DNA from: Macrotis lagotis
Lineage: Eukaryota > Chordata > Mammalia > Peramelemorphia > Peramelidae
NCBI RefSeq assembly: GCF_037893015.1
Contig: NC_133658.1
Span: 282,060,875 to 282,124,874 of the forward strand
Length of the DNA stretch: 64,000 nt
Direction of reading: 5' to 3'
The translations under genes and the position numbers were made by a program. Below, in pieces: positions 33,870 through 46,747 of the stretch (its first letter is position 1; each line of letters opens with the position of its first letter). The notes below the pieces were generated by a model. It worked only from the letters and a program-made list of their open reading frames with translations. It ran no database searches and was not told where the DNA came from.

Positions 33870-34980
33870 TAGACTAATGTATATAGTAGACTAAATATAG
33901 AGTGCTGACTAAAACTCTCTACACCTTCTCATTCCATACAATTTCTTGTCATACATTTTCCCTAGAAAAGCTACCTTTAAGGGAGGCCAAAAGTCTCCCT
34001 CTGATTCTTTTAATATTTTGTGCATACCTGTGAAACCAAGTGAAATTCTTGGGTTTTTCATCTATTATCCCTTATTCTAGATACATATGACTAGCCCTCC
34101 TCCATAGGACTAGAATCAGAATTGTGATTTGCCCTTTGAAATCAAGTTCAATTCCTCCATTTTAAAAGTAGAGTCAGCAGGTTGGCTGGTCTCTGAGAAC
34201 AATCCTTGCAGAACAAGGAGAGATTCACCATCTGACTTCAGTCCAAGAAACTGTGTAGATGACTCAGGGATTTGCAATGTAGAATGATAAAAGGTCTTCT
34301 AATTGGCTACAGAACTGGAATAACTGATGACTCAGGAGTGGCTAAGCCAGCACCGCCTGGGCCACATGCACAAAAGGGGCAATCTGCTCTTTCCTTTGTG
34401 GCCTTGAGGAGGCAACTCAAAGCAGGTCCTGAGAACTGGATGAGGAAGAGGTGGCAACCCAATCTCCCACCTGGTAGGCCTTTCTTTTGTGTTTGCTTCC
34501 TTGACTGGGTGACTGAACAGTAACCTTGAAATACAGATGATGAACATACACAGGCAGCAATCTCATGAGCATAGCAAAAGCTGGAGAGTCCACAGGAAGA
34601 CAACCGCACTGCCCTTCCCTTGCTCCCTTTCACAGAACCAACACTAGTTATCCCTTGTCCTGTCCTCCTTTGTCCTCTATTTCTCCTATCCCTTGGCTGC
34701 CTCCTTATTGTGGTGATTCAGAAAGAGCTCTTCATTTGGCACTAGAGGATCTGAAATCAAATCCTGATTCACTCTGCTCCTTCCTAGTTATGAGACCTTT
34801 TGAAAGTCATTTCTTCTTTCTTTGAGCCTCAATTTCCTCATCTGTAAAATGAGGGATTTGGACTATGATCCTAGATACTTCCTGTCACATTCATTCTATT
34901 TTCTGGTGCTTAAATTTTTTTCCCTAAAGATGCTGTACTTTTAATTTCTCCAAGACCTATGGCTCTTTCTCTCATCTCCT
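33870..34980. other. Intergenic, single-copy with a MIR piece
   Basis: A MIR-like sense segment lies at about 34720-34880. Open frames at 34272-34633 overlap on both strands and do not resemble a known protein. Confidence 0.55.
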
Positions 34981-34986
34981 CTGGCA

Positions 34987-35313
34987 CAGGACAGCTAAGT
35001 GGCACAATGGATAGAACATTGACCTTGGAGTCAGGAGGATAGGAGTTCAAATCCTGCTTCAGACACTTGACTCATACTAGCTGTGTGACCTTGGTTGGGC
35101 AAGTAACTTGACCCTGATTGCCTCACATCCAGAGCCATCTCCAGTCATCCTGATTCAGATCAGGCCACTGGACCCAGATGATTCTGGAGGAGAAAGACAG
35201 ATTGGTGTCTTAGCATAGCCTCCCCTCACTAAAATTCATTTCTTGTGCTTGTCATGGCATTGTCTCCCTGATGTGGTCTACTTCAAGAATGAAGGATAAA
35301 CCATGCTCTAGCA
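34987..35313 (+). repeat. Long-tailed marsupial tRNA-SINE
   Basis: After a head and core like the other SINEs, it continues 'ccagagccatctccagtcat', 'ccactggacccagatgattc' and 'acttcaagaatgaaggataa', a 3' extension not found in the short young family. Confidence 0.75.
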
Positions 35314-35538
35314 CACAGAGTCCAGAGGAAGAATGGATATATTCCCCTTCATCTAACTACCCCAAGGATATTCTCCCTTCTTAATGAGTTCAGTATCTTG
35401 CTTGCAATCTCCCTCTCCTACAACTCCTGCCTCATCCTAGAGGATTTAATATCTGTGCCAATATTGCTTATAATATTCTAACTTTCCACTTCTTTTACCT
35501 ATTTACCTCCCATGATCTCCTCTCCTACTCTACCTGAA

Positions 35539-35539
<1 letters not shown>

Positions 35540-35571
<32 letters not shown>
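35540..35571. repeat. (CA)n microsatellite
   Basis: Uninterrupted AC dinucleotides, about 16 units, inside the L2 fragment. Confidence 0.95.
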
Positions 35572-35573
<2 letters not shown>

Positions 35574-35739
35574 TTCTTGCCATCAGCCACAAACGTTCCA
35601 TCTCCATGTTCAGTAATTCTGAAATTCCTTTATCTAATTATAATCTTTTATCATTTTATCTCTGCTAAATTTTATTACTCTCAAACCCATTCTTCATTCT
35701 CACAGTGAGCTCCAATCGTTCCATACCATATTTTTTTTT

Positions 35740-35870
35740 TTAGGTTTTTGCAAGGCAAATGGGGTTAAGTGGCTTGCCCAAGGCCACAGAGCTAGGTAAT
35801 TATTAAGTGTCTGAGACTGGATTTGAACCCAGGTACTCCTGACTCCAAGGCTGCACCACCTAGATGCCCC
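35740..35870 (-). repeat. Young CORE-SINE antisense, head partly deleted
   Basis: From the T-rich end to 'caccacctagatgcccc'. Part of the head region between 'gactccaagg' and 'ctgcaccacc' is missing compared with other copies. Confidence 0.85.
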
Positions 35871-36019
35871 CATAAGATTTTTTTTATGTCATCAACCCTT
35901 CCTAATTCACCAGTATGTGTTGTCTTCTCTCATTAAAATGTAAGCTCCTGGAAGGCAGAGCACTTTTTTTGCTTTATATCATTTGTATATCCCCTGGTGC
36001 TTAGCACAGGAACTGAAAT

Positions 36020-37720
36020 AATAATTGCCCATATGCAGTAATATTTATATATCATTTCAAGGTTTGGAAAATTTTACATATATGTTATTATCCTATTTAA
36101 TCCTCATAACTACCCTGCAAGTTGGGACCTATTATTATCCCCATTTAACAGACTGGAACTCTAAGGCTGAAAGGGTTTGAGGTGTCATCCAGAATCATGA
36201 AGCTATTAAATATCTGAGGCAGAATTTAAACTCAGATCTTCCTAAAGTCAAGTCCAGCACTCTATCTACTGCACCACCTAGCTGCCTACTTAATATATGT
36301 TGTATCTATCTTTAATTATTAAATTCAGATTTATGTAACAATAATGAGATTCGATTAAAAGCATTTTACATACATTATTCCATTTGATCCTCATATAGCC
36401 TTTCAAAGTAGGTAATGCAAGTATTTTTACTCCCTATTTTACTAATGATGAAATTAAGGCCTAAAAAAATCAAATGATCTGCCAAAGAACATGAGTGTCT
36501 GAACCAATTCTGGGTCTCTTGTCATTATGGCACATTGCCTTCTTGCTTTAAGAGCTAATTTAATTCAACAAATGTTTATTAAGTATCTATTAAATGAAAT
36601 GGTCTGTGCTCAGAACTGAGGGTCAGAGAGGACAGAAATAAAATGTAAAGCGCTGACCTCAGAGGAATCATTACCTAGCCCAGAAATCACATGCTTGCAA
36701 AAACATAGTACAAGGTCAAATTCAAGGTCACAATGAGTGGCAGGTATAGGAAAATCTTATAAAAGTTCCCACCTGTCAAAATTCCAAAGGGAGACTAACT
36801 AGCTGTGGACAATCTAACTCCAGCCTAAAAGTCCTTTGTCTACTGGACTTGCCTTCACTGCAGGAGAGGTAGAGCTTGAGCCTTGGCCAGGTTTGAAATT
36901 AAATTTAATAAACAAGTCTATAGGCCCTGGGAATACAAAGAAAAAGACCAAAGAGTCCCTGCCTTCAGGGAACTTACATTCTCCTCATGAAGAGCATATG
37001 TACACAAATACATAAATATGAACTAAGTCCAAGCGGGAGATGGTACAAATAACTCCAAAGAGCCAGAAAGACTTGTAGGAGAGAAAGGGTAAGCAGAGGC
37101 TTGAAGGTAGAATACTGAGGAGGTGAGGGGGGATTTCACTAAGGGTGAGGAGTTAGATTAAAGCACCCCCCACACCCCAGGGACAGGAGAGCATGGGCCC
37201 TTCCCAATATCTGCTCCCTAAGCCCTCTGCCATATTAGAACAGGAGACAGTCTGTGTAAGGTCAGAAGGTTGAACTTGGAGACACTCAATTCACTATACA
37301 TCTATTTAGAACCCACCATGAATCTGCACTCAAAGGTTTAGAGTCCATTTATATTCTACTGTGGGTGTCCTAAGAGGCATGACTAGGAGTTGTAGGTCAG
37401 ATTTTTCTTTCCAATTTACCTAAAATCCCCACAGAAGTATTTGTACTTTGCATCTTTCCATTCCCAATTAGCTTCATTTGAATGAAAAAAAGCTTTTATT
37501 AAGTGTTTAATATATACTAACCACCAGAAAAGGGAGATAGTACCTGATTTCAGGGAATTCGTACCAAGGCATATAGAAGGGCTCAGAATGCCTAAGAGCA
37601 CAATGGTGACATAATGGAAGGACACAGAAGTCCTTGGGACCCATTAGGGCAGATGACAAAGTCAGGGAGCTACAAAGTAATGATTCAGGACAGATAATAA
37701 GACCTAGATCTTTTAAGATT
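36020..37720. other. Intergenic with MIR pieces and an unnamed dispersed repeat
   Basis: MIR-like antisense sequences lie at about 36050-36290 and 36340-36540. From 36890 to 37150 is a repeat marked by 'gtccctgccttcagggaact' and 'acattctcctcatga', seen in variant form near 48845, 54060, 57290 and 62270. I do not know its family name. Confidence 0.6.
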
Positions 37721-37731
37721 CAATTGCACAG

Positions 37732-37889
37732 GGGTGGCTAGGTGGTGTAGTGGATAAAGCACCAGCCCTGAAATCAGGAGTACCTGGGTTCAAATGCGGT
37801 CTCAGACACTTAATAATTACCTAGCTGTGTGGCCTTGGGCAAGCCACTTAACCCCATTGCCTAGCAAAAACCTAAAAAAAAAAAAAATC
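37732..37889 (+). repeat. Young CORE-SINE, sense, with target duplication
   Basis: Head 'ggggtggctaggtggtgtag', poly-A end, and 'caattgcacag' at 37721-37731 and 37890-37900. Confidence 0.88.
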
Positions 37890-38487
37890 CAATTGCACAG
37901 CAATATAAAAAATTTTTTTTAAATCTTTATTTAAACCTGTTTAAGAGATAATGATAAAATGACAGCAATTCAATGTTTCCAAAGCAACATGCCAAGAGTA
38001 CCAGAAAACTCAATACTGAATGAACATTGGAGTAGGGTAGGCAAGGAATAATCTCAGGACCCTAGGCCCCTTGCTATCCTCAGAGCAGGACCAGGAATGT
38101 CGATTCTTGCTGCTGATCAAGCAGAAACTGGCAGTTTGAATTGCTGGTATTTCATCATGAGGCCAAGCTCTCTGGTCATCCACCCCTGAAATTCTAGATC
38201 CTCCTCAAAAACAAAGTTTTCCTAAATAGTTGGCACCCGTTAGAGCCTTCCATGACCATTCAGCTATATAGGGTAACTCAAGAAACAGGATCTGAGGATA
38301 ACCCTGTCAACCCTAGTCCTGAATGGACATTTAAAACCAACACAAAAGAACAACCCAAACCTAAAATAAAAGGACTCAGGTGCAGTAACACATAAAAAAC
38401 TAGAGATGTTGATTCCCATATCATCTAAGCAGCCAGAATGTTCTCCAGTCTTGTAATCACAGGTCAACTTCTGGTATTTTAAGAGAC

Positions 38488-38675
38488 ATGTTGTTAAGTC
38501 ATTTCAGTCATGTCCAACTCTCTGCCCATTCTTGGCAAACTGCTAATTGATTAAGGCACAGATTAAATGACTTGCCCAGGATTACAAGTTAGTAAGTATC
38601 TAGAATCTGCATTTGAACTCAGGTCTTCCTGACTCCAGGCCTGACATTCTACTATACCATCTAGCTATCCTTTTA
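38488..38675 (-). repeat. MAR1-like SINE antisense, part deleted
   Basis: Starts 'gttgttaagtcatttcagtc', lacks part of the tail, and ends 'ccatctagctatcc'. Confidence 0.7.
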
Positions 38676-38855
38676 GGGAATATTCCCCTTCTCAATCCTA
38701 GGATCCTAAGATTCAAATAAATAGATGGCCAAGGAGAGTCTAGAACCAAGTAAAGCAGGGTGGGGAACCTTTTTTTTTTTGCCAAGGGCCATTTGGATAT
38801 TTATAACAACATTCACAGGCCATACAAAATTATCAACTTAAAAATTAGCCTGTTG

Positions 38856-39012
38856 GGGGTGGCTAGGTTGCACAGTGGATAGAGCATCAGCCCTGGAGTC
38901 AGGAGTACCTGAGTTCAAATCTGGCCTCAGATACTTAATAATTACCTAGTTGTGTGGCCTTGGGCAAGCCACCTAACCTATTGCCTTGCAAAAAAAAAAA
39001 AATCCCTAAAAA
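38856..39012 (+). repeat. Young CORE-SINE, sense
   Basis: Full-length: 'gggggtggctaggttgcaca' to an A-rich end with 'aatccctaaaaaaaa'. Confidence 0.88.
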
Positions 39013-40860
39013 AAAAATAAAAAGCTCCTAAATTTGTCGAATTTCAACTGTCACCTGCAGTTGTGGTTGCCCTGGCAGTGCCAGACCAAATGATTTCATA
39101 AGCCTTATATGGCAGCAGGCTAGATGTCCCTGTCCCTGAAGTAAAGGGTCAAGACTGAGGTCATGTCCAGATTTCAGACCCTAAAGTCCAGAATAAGGTT
39201 GTGAGGCAAAGTCAATAGGAAAGATACTTATTCCACCCAACTGTCTTCCAGATACATACTCTTTTTGCTGCTCGTTTACCCTGATACACAGAGACTACAA
39301 ACTATAATTGATAGCTCAGAGATTAGAAAGCATCAATGAGACTGTTGTGGGAGAATCATCCCCTCTTCTGGTTCAAATGGTAAAGGTTCAAAAAATAGAT
39401 CTATCACAATACAGAAATTAGAGACAAAAATCTGGATTTTATTATTATGCTCAAGTCATAGGTTTAGGCCTCAGAGAAAACTCTGAACAATAATCAAGAG
39501 GATTCAGACAAGGTCTCTTAGAGACAAAATTATGCCAGTGACAGAGAAATAATGTTTACATATTGTAGTACATCCTTCAGTGTCATAAAAATTGAACAAA
39601 GAGGTAAATAGTCATAATCTCATACATTCCCTAAAGAAACAAACTGTTAAACAAACTCTCTATAGGTAGACTAAATCAGGTTACAAGTTAAACTACATTT
39701 AGAAGGGTCATAAATAGGCTAATTGAGAAGACAGAATTGCACGTTGTCAAGGAGTAGGGATAGTTGAGATTCTTCTCAGGTTTTTTATTTAAGGAATGCT
39801 AAAGCCTTTCAGTACATTTCCACATCCCATGGGGCAGGTTTTAGTCAACTCAGCCTTTCAATGAGGAAAAATGGCCCTGACATTATTACTCCATGAGTTA
39901 AGTTTTGGTTAGGCGAGGTTAACAGAAGACAAATTATTAAACGAAATTTGCAGGAAGAATGGCTCAGAGTCCCAAATAATAAAAGGAAATAAAACGTTAT
40001 CATGACACTTATCCCCCAAAATTAACAAATGAATTTGCTTTCCTCAATGGACAATTGGCCAAATTTATTTCTTTTTCTTCCTTTTTAAAAAAAATAGGGG
40101 ATATGACCTTGAAACTCTTAGCTAAAACCATACTGTCTTGACTGGTGAGTTCTCACAAAATCAACTCTACTTTGGTAGCCTCAGACTATAGATTATACTT
40201 TTACTTCAGCAATGTTTAGGCTAGGCTGCCAAGTCCCATATACCTTCACAATCTTTCCATCTCTTGCTCAGAGAATAGTAAAATTCACACTATCACTGTT
40301 TCTGGAAAGGGTTTGTCAATAGCTTTCTATCTGGCTCTACTCAACATCCCTGTGACTTCCCAGAACAAAATATCTTTCTCTGGCCACCATTTACTTTGTA
40401 TCTGTTGTCTCCACCATCAGAATATAAACTCCTTGAAGTTAAGGTCTATTCATCTTCTTTATTTGTATCTCTAACATTTGTCAAGGATTTAATAAATGCT
40501 TTTTTTCATTCATCATTCAAAATAATATGCCCCATCTAATTTCTTTTCCCTTAGAATCTATTTTTGGATAGATCAACTTGGGAAAAACAAGATCTTCAGG
40601 AAACAGAAGAAACAGTTAAAAGAATTAAATTGGAGGTCCTGGGTTCAAATCACCTCTCTGCTTCTTCCTGCATGACCTTGACAAATCATTTTATTTATCT
40701 GGGCCTAAATTTTTCATCTGAATAATTAAAGGGTTGAACTTGATCTCTAATGTGTCCTTTCAGCCCTGAATTCTATGAAACATGGGATTGGCAGTTGATG
40801 GCATAGAAATTGCTTAGCTTCAAGAATAAAAGAGTAAATAAAGGACATGACAATAGTCTC
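39013..40860. other. Intergenic; mostly single-copy with an L2 3' end
   Basis: An L2 3' end in sense lies at about 40200-40515, with 'aaactccttgaagttaaggt' and 'aggatttaataaatgc'. No gene is seen elsewhere. Confidence 0.6.
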
Positions 40861-41890
40861 CCTACCCCCACCACCCCAAACCTCTCATCTGGCTAAAGGT
40901 TACTGTGGAGGGGAATAATAGCTGGTTGTTCACTGAGGGAAGGACAGGGGGGTAATAGATCCGAAGTTCAACTCCCCCCAATGCACAGAGAGAACAATGG
41001 GGATTCGTTATTCTGCCTCCCACCCATGGCACTGCACCCCCCCCTCCCAGCCCCCACCCAGGCCTATTCCTAGGCAAGAATAATTGCCTAGGCATTCTGG
41101 GACCATTGTGTTCATTTAAATTGCTAATTCTCCAGCTCAGTGACTTCAGCAGAGTGAATATCTGTAGAATGCCCTCGGTAATTAATGCTGAAGGGCACAC
41201 ATCCCAGAGTGCTGTGGAAATAAATACATTTTCGGCATCTTGTAAAGCCAGGGAGGTGGATTCAAGATGGTTTACTCATATAGACTAATAGAAAGAGAAT
41301 TGGACTAGGCCTGGACTGGTAGTGAGGAGATCTGGGTTTGGGCAACTGAATAGTGACCCTGGGCCAATCACTTTACTCTTCTAAATTTGTTTTCTTATCT
41401 ATAAAAATAGGATACCAATCCTTGCCCTGTTGACCTCCTAACGTCCTTAGGATCAGGTGATGCAAAAGTGTCTAAAATACCTTTTGATTGTAAAGTGTGA
41501 AGTCTATGTGTAAGCTGCAACTGGAGTTTCCCAAAGCAAGTTATGCCCGCATCCCGAGTGGGAAAACAGGGAGTCACATGAAGAGCACTGACCTGGGACC
41601 CCCCAGCCCCCTCATCCCAGGAGTTAAGTAGTATTAGACTTGGGAGGGAAAGAAAGCCCCATCAAAAATCCCTGCCTTTTGCACCTCACTGGCAGCCTGG
41701 CCTGACCTCCAGGACATCCTCCTTGTGCCTGCTACCAAACTCATGTTGATGTTAATAATTGCTGTCATTAATATTATTATTCTTCCTGGTCATTTTATCA
41801 TTCAGGCTCAATTTCATCATTTGTTAACAATGGCTCACATTTATGTGGCATTTTAGGATGTGCAAAGCATTTCTAATCCAGTATGCCAAA
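40861..41890. other. Intergenic, single-copy with a possible conserved noncoding block
   Basis: No gene seen. The stretch 41100-41260 is non-repetitive and of balanced composition, with 'cggtaattaatgctg'; see findings. A MIR-like part lies at 41280-41470. Confidence 0.5.
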
Positions 41891-41899
41891 AGTCTTAGT

Positions 41900-42125
41900 T
41901 CAGTGAGCAGGTGGATGGAGCAGTGAATAGCCCATCAGACCTGGTCAGGAAGCCCAGGAGTTCAAATCTGGCCTCAGGCACTTACTAGTTGTGTGACCCT
42001 GAGCAACTTAACCCTCTTTGCCTCAATTTCCTTAGCTGTAAAATGAGCTGGAGAAGAATTGACAAACCACTTCAGAATCTGCCAAAAAGGGACATGATAA
42101 AGTCAAATACAACTGAAAAAAGGAT
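41900..42125 (+). repeat. MAR1-like SINE, sense, long-tail type
   Basis: Contains the core 'actagttgtgtgaccctgag' and the tail 'gagctggagaagaattgaca', then 'agtcaaatacaactgaaaaa'. Confidence 0.78.
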
Positions 42126-42911
42126 TAAGTGTCAAACTTCTGTAAGACTTTGAGGACACCCCTGTAAAAAGTCTCCTTCGATCCTCTGCACTTCTCCTGA
42201 TGCTTAGGACACAAGTGAATCAACATGCTTTATTATTGTCATTCTGCTACTTGGAGCATCCTATAGTAGTGGATGGTATCCTTGAGCTGGTTGGCTGTCC
42301 AACCATGTGCCTCTTCACTTTTGCCTGGTCCAGTCCTTAGATGCCAGTTTATTAATAGATTGTATCTGAAGCCTCTGGCTGAGCAGGATGTGGCAAGGCA
42401 GGGCTCCTGGCCTCCTGGCACAGACCAAGTCATCTCAATGCCACAAAGAAGCTTGGAACAAAGACTGTATAGTGGGTGACTATGGCCTACAAATCTCTAG
42501 GACTCATATGGTCATTCAACCTGCTATCACCCAAGGATCTCTGGGCTTGCCATCGGCCCCAACTCGGCTCAGGACTTCTGGTCTCCCTGTCCAACTTGGA
42601 TATGAGATTTCTTTTATGTATAGTCTTTCCAAATAAGGATGTCTAGAGTTCTCACACCGAGAGTAAGAATACGGGTCAGAGTTTTCTATTCGTGCCCCCC
42701 AATCAGTCCCTTAAATGGTGGCAACAGGTGACATAGGAAATAAACAAGGAGACAGAAAAGCTTTAGACAACATCACTCAGGTGGGACATTCCCTCTGGAT
42801 GTCTGACATCTAGACATGCTAAGCTCCCAGAGTCTCAAGCCAGATCACCTCCCACCCATTCCCCACCTTTGGCAAGTTATTAGTTCCTGAACTATACAAA
42901 TGCATCACAGA

Positions 42912-42917
42912 TTTATT
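42912..42917 (-). terminator. DNLZ: Candidate poly-A signal of DNLZ
   Basis: AATAAA on the minus strand about 210 bases beyond the DNLZ stop. No competing signal lies closer. Confidence 0.5.
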
Positions 42918-43123
42918 CTGATTATTATGAAGAAGGTATATGTCTATGATTTGACTGCTCAAGCAGGCCAATGTGGAGAGTACCCAAGGACTAAGAGTAT
43001 TCTCAAGAGTTCTGAGACATGAAACTAAACAGCTTACAAAATCTCAAAATGGACACTGTACACTGAAATTTGAAGGTGATTCATTTATGTTTAAAAAAAA
43101 CAAAGGCAAATCCAAGTCAAGGA

Positions 43124-43292
43124 TCAGGGTTGGTTCTTTTTTGTGACATCTGCAGGATCTGAGCTGCTTTCCCCCTCAGAGGGAGAAGCAGGTTGCGGTG
43201 CAGCCTCAGTCTCTGAAACAATTTCGAGAATCTCCTCACTGGTTATGCGTCTCACTTTCTCCCCTCGAGCTGCCAGGATTTCTTCAATGTTT
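43124..43292 (-). CDS. DNLZ: DNLZ exon 3 (C-terminal)
   Basis: Acceptor 'ttttgtctttag', then K-NIEEILAARGEKVRRIT, an acidic Ser/Pro-rich tail (SPSEGESSSDP) and KKNQP, stop at 43124-43126. Human DNLZ has RNIEEILTARGEQVHRV at the same place and also ends with a variable low-complexity tail. The exon starts in phase 2 (one base completes the Lys codon), matching the exon 2 donor. NIEEIL follows the zinc-ribbon fold and is conserved; the tail is not. Confidence 0.93.
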
Positions 43293-44534
43293 CTAAAGAC
43301 AAAATGTCCCAAAATGAAACTGAGGTTATTAGCTCTCTTTCACACTCAACAAGAATTACACATGAAATCTGCACCTTTAGTTCAAGGCTCAAACCTGGGG
43401 CTTTGGCTTCATTTACCAGTTGCAAAAGCATCACCCTACTCTTGCTAATCCCTAGGAGGCACTAACTACCTGGTCTATGCCTGCTTTGCCACCTCTCTCA
43501 AAGAATATACAACCTACAGCAAGTGCAAAACAAATTAATACCTGGATGTACAGTTAGCCCTATGTCAGAAGGAAGAAAAGATGGAAGTATTTAATTACTC
43601 TTTCCTAAGTTGGGGGCTGATCCTAAGCAAAACTTTCAAATAGATAAAATTAATTTCCATATTCTCCCACTTTTCTTTCTGCATAACTCTCTAACTAGTG
43701 GACCTTCTATCCAGATTCCTGGGTCCTTAGTGTACCCACGAAGCCCTTGAGTAATCACAGAGCTGCAAATTCCAAAGTACCTTTGTAGGCAGCTAGGTGG
43801 CAGAGCAAACAGGATGTTGGGGGCAGCAGTCAGGAAGATCCCAGAGGTCAAATCAAGATTTCAAATCCTGCTTCAAGACAGGATTTGTGGTTGGGTCAAG
43901 TCACTTAACTCTATCTGCCTCAATTTCTTCAATCATAAAAATGGGATAATACCTCCCAAGGATGATAAGGGTTCAAATGAGATATATCTGTATAGCCTTA
44001 GAATACTATAGGCATTAAATAAATGTTTTGCTCTCACCCTCCCCATCTCCACTTCCCCTAATCAAAAAGCTATGTGTAGCTATTTAAAATAGGTGCCTGG
44101 AAAAAACCAATCTGCCTGAACTGATTCTCACTAGAGTATAACTTACTGACAGCTCCTTAACTCTCAAAAGGAAGGACATTCATTTTTTGAACATTATTCT
44201 TATTATTAAACTAGATTATCTGTAGTTATTGGCGTTCCTGGAAGCTTAACAAAAAAAAGTGAAGAACTTGGGGAGGGAGGAGGGAAAGCAGAGGCCACTA
44301 CACAGAAGAGCAGTAGAACCAGGAATCAGGCCCCATATGATCAGGTCTCCCAATAAGTTCCTGCTTTCCACAATGACAAGCAGTGGAAGATGTCCTGGCA
44401 GGGAGGTCAACTCTCCCAGCAGTACCAGCTGTCTGGATCTACAAGATACCTTCTAGGTAGTTGGAAAGTGAGAGTTCTCTGAAGTCCTAACTCCAGAATA
44501 AGATCTTTTTTTTTAACCTAAGAAAGACTTTATT

Positions 44535-44686
44535 TTTTTTTTATTAATTTAAGACAGTGGGATTAAGTAACTTGTCCAAGGTCTCACAACTAGGTAATTA
44601 TTAATTATCTGAAGCTGGATCTGAACTCAAGTTCTCCCGACTCCAGGGCCAGTACTCTATTCACTGTACCATCTAGCTGCCCCCTT
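44535..44686 (-). repeat. CORE-SINE antisense
   Basis: T-rich start, 'gtggtattaagtaacttg'-like core with several substitutions, and head 'accatctagctgcccc'. Somewhat older than its neighbours. Confidence 0.85.
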
Positions 44687-44754
44687 TTTAAATCTTTTTT
44701 TTTAAAGAAAAACTTCACTGCAAAAGCAATTTTTAAAATTCTTTTGTTTTGCAT

Positions 44755-44895
44755 TTTTTTTAACAAGCCAATGGGGTTAAGTGACTTGCCCAAGATCACA
44801 CGGCTAAGTAATTAAGTGTCTGAGGGAGGATTTGAACTCAGGTACTCCTGACTCCAGGACCGGTGCTCTATCCACTGCACCACCTAGCTGCCCCT
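44755..44895 (-). repeat. Young CORE-SINE antisense
   Basis: Core 'acttgcccaagatcacacgg' to head 'ccacctagctgcccc'. It is about 30 bases from the sense copy that follows. Confidence 0.88.
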
Positions 44896-44925
44896 AAAAT
44901 TCTTAAAAAAAAACCAAAAAACTTG

Positions 44926-45090
44926 GGGCAGCTAGATGGTACAGTGAATAGAGTACTGGCCCTGGAGCCAGGAGTACCTGGGTTCAAATCCGGCCTCAGA
45001 CACTTAGTAATTACCTAGCCGTGTGGCCTTGGGTAAGCCACTTAACCTTATTTGCCTTGCAAAAAAACCTAAAAAAAACCCCAAAACCAA
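44926..45090 (+). repeat. Young CORE-SINE sense
   Basis: Head 'ggggcagctagatggtacag', core 'cctagccgtgtggccttggg' and an A/C-rich tail. It forms a tight inverted pair with the preceding copy. Confidence 0.88.
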
Positions 45091-45321
45091 AAAAAACTTT
45101 TGGATTTCAAATTCTCTCTTCTTCCTTTCCCCTCAGTGAGAAGGCAAGAAATCTTAAAAATTTTTCCTTATAATTATTTAAACTGGTTTCTGAGTATTTC
45201 AAATGATAAGAGTATGACAGTGGGGAAACAAAGTTCACACTCCCTTTGAGAGTGTCAAGAGATCCAGTTTCCAGTCAGAACTGCCAAGAACAGTAGTCTA
45301 ACTGTGGCCAAGTCACTTGAC

Positions 45322-45474
45322 TTTTTTTTTTACGATTTTTCAAGGCAATGGGGTTAAGTGGTTTGCCCAAGGCCACACGGCTAGGTAATTATTAAGTGTC
45401 TGAGGTTGGATTTGAACCCAGGTACTCCTGACTTCAAGGCTGGTGCTCTATTCATTGCGCCACCTAGCTACCCC
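45322..45474 (-). repeat. Young CORE-SINE antisense
   Basis: T-rich end, core and head 'gccacctagctacccc'. The short repeat 'cacttgactttt' on both sides (45315-45326 and 45477-45488) is a likely target duplication. Confidence 0.87.
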
Positions 45475-45812
45475 TTCACTTGACTTTTCTAGTCAAGCCT
45501 TAGTTTTCTGATCTATAAAATGGGGATGATCCTTAAGCTAATGGCTTCCTCTCACAATCACTATGAGGAAAACGCTTGGTAAACTTTAAAAAGCTAAAAA
45601 AATGGTGATTATTATCATTCTTGTGCATCTGCATTTAACACAAACACTCATGTTTTGATGAGTATCAAAACTCTGGCTATTGATGAGTTTTTGAGTCAGG
45701 ATATTGTATATTTGAAAAACAAAAAGAATTCATTTCTGGGTCTTCACTGGGATTGAGCCCAACCCTTACACCCAAATGAACTTAACTGATTTTTATGAGA
45801 ACTGAATACTCA

Positions 45813-45974
<162 letters not shown>

Positions 45975-46205
45975 TCAACCAGTTACCATTGACCCCCAGT
46001 CCCAACATATCCCCATAACATTCTGCCTTGGAAACAACCTGGCCTCAGGTTAATTACCTTTTTATGTAGAAAATAGATGTGTGGAGAGAGACAGACAGGA
46101 CATGGCACACTCAGTGGAAACAACACTGGACTTGGTGTCAAGAGACCTGGATTCTACTCTGTTTATTAGTTTATTAGTTCTGTGTGAACCCTGGTCTGGG
46201 AAAGT

Positions 46206-46638
46206 GACTTTTTTTAAAATTAATTTATTATTGAATTTTACAATTTCCCCCCTAATCTTGCTTCCCCCCCCCCCAAAGAAGGCAGTCCAATAGTCTTTAC
46301 ATTGTTTCCATGCTATACACTGTTCAAAAGTGAATGTGTTGCAAGATCATATCCTTAAGGAAAATAAATATATAAGATAGCAAAATTACATAAGATACCT
46401 TTTTAAAAAAAAAAAATTAAATGAAGGTTAATAGTCTTGGTCTTTGTTTAAACTCCACAATTCTTTCTTTGGCTACAGAAGGTATTCTCCATCTCAGATA
46501 CCCTAAAATTGTGCCTGATTGTTGCAGTGATGGAATGAGCAAGTCACCCCCATGTTGCCGTTAGGGTGTACAGTGTTTTTTGGTTCTGCTCATCTCACTC
46601 AGCATCATTCATGCAAATCCCTCCAGGATTCTCTGAAT
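46206..46638 (-). mobile_element. Second-family L1 3' end, antisense, with target duplication
   Basis: Related to the L1 at 26339 ('gtgatggaatgagcaagtca', 'gtgtacagtgttttttggtt'). The 11-base repeat 'tctgggaaagt' stands at 46195-46205 and 46639-46649. It splits an older MIR whose two halves ('gggaaagt' and 'cctcatctgtaaaatgggta') continue on each side. Confidence 0.88.
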
Positions 46639-46747
46639 TCTGGGAAAGTTCCTTTACTGAAACCGAGCCCTGGTTTCCTCATCTGTAAAATGGGTAAATT
46701 ACCTACACTTCCTCTCTCAGGGACTGTCGTGATCTAAGTGCCATGTA

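Larger units (their letters stand above)
35330..36015 (+). mobile_element. L2 LINE 3' part, sense, interrupted by a SINE
   Basis: The pyrimidine-rich L2 segment leads to the typical 3' end 'taagctcctggaaggcagag' and 'cccctggtgcttagcacagg'. A (CA) tract and an antisense SINE lie inside. Confidence 0.75.

Noticed and set aside
35541-35571. CRISPR-like or tandem array
   Set aside because: A plain CA microsatellite in a vertebrate genome.
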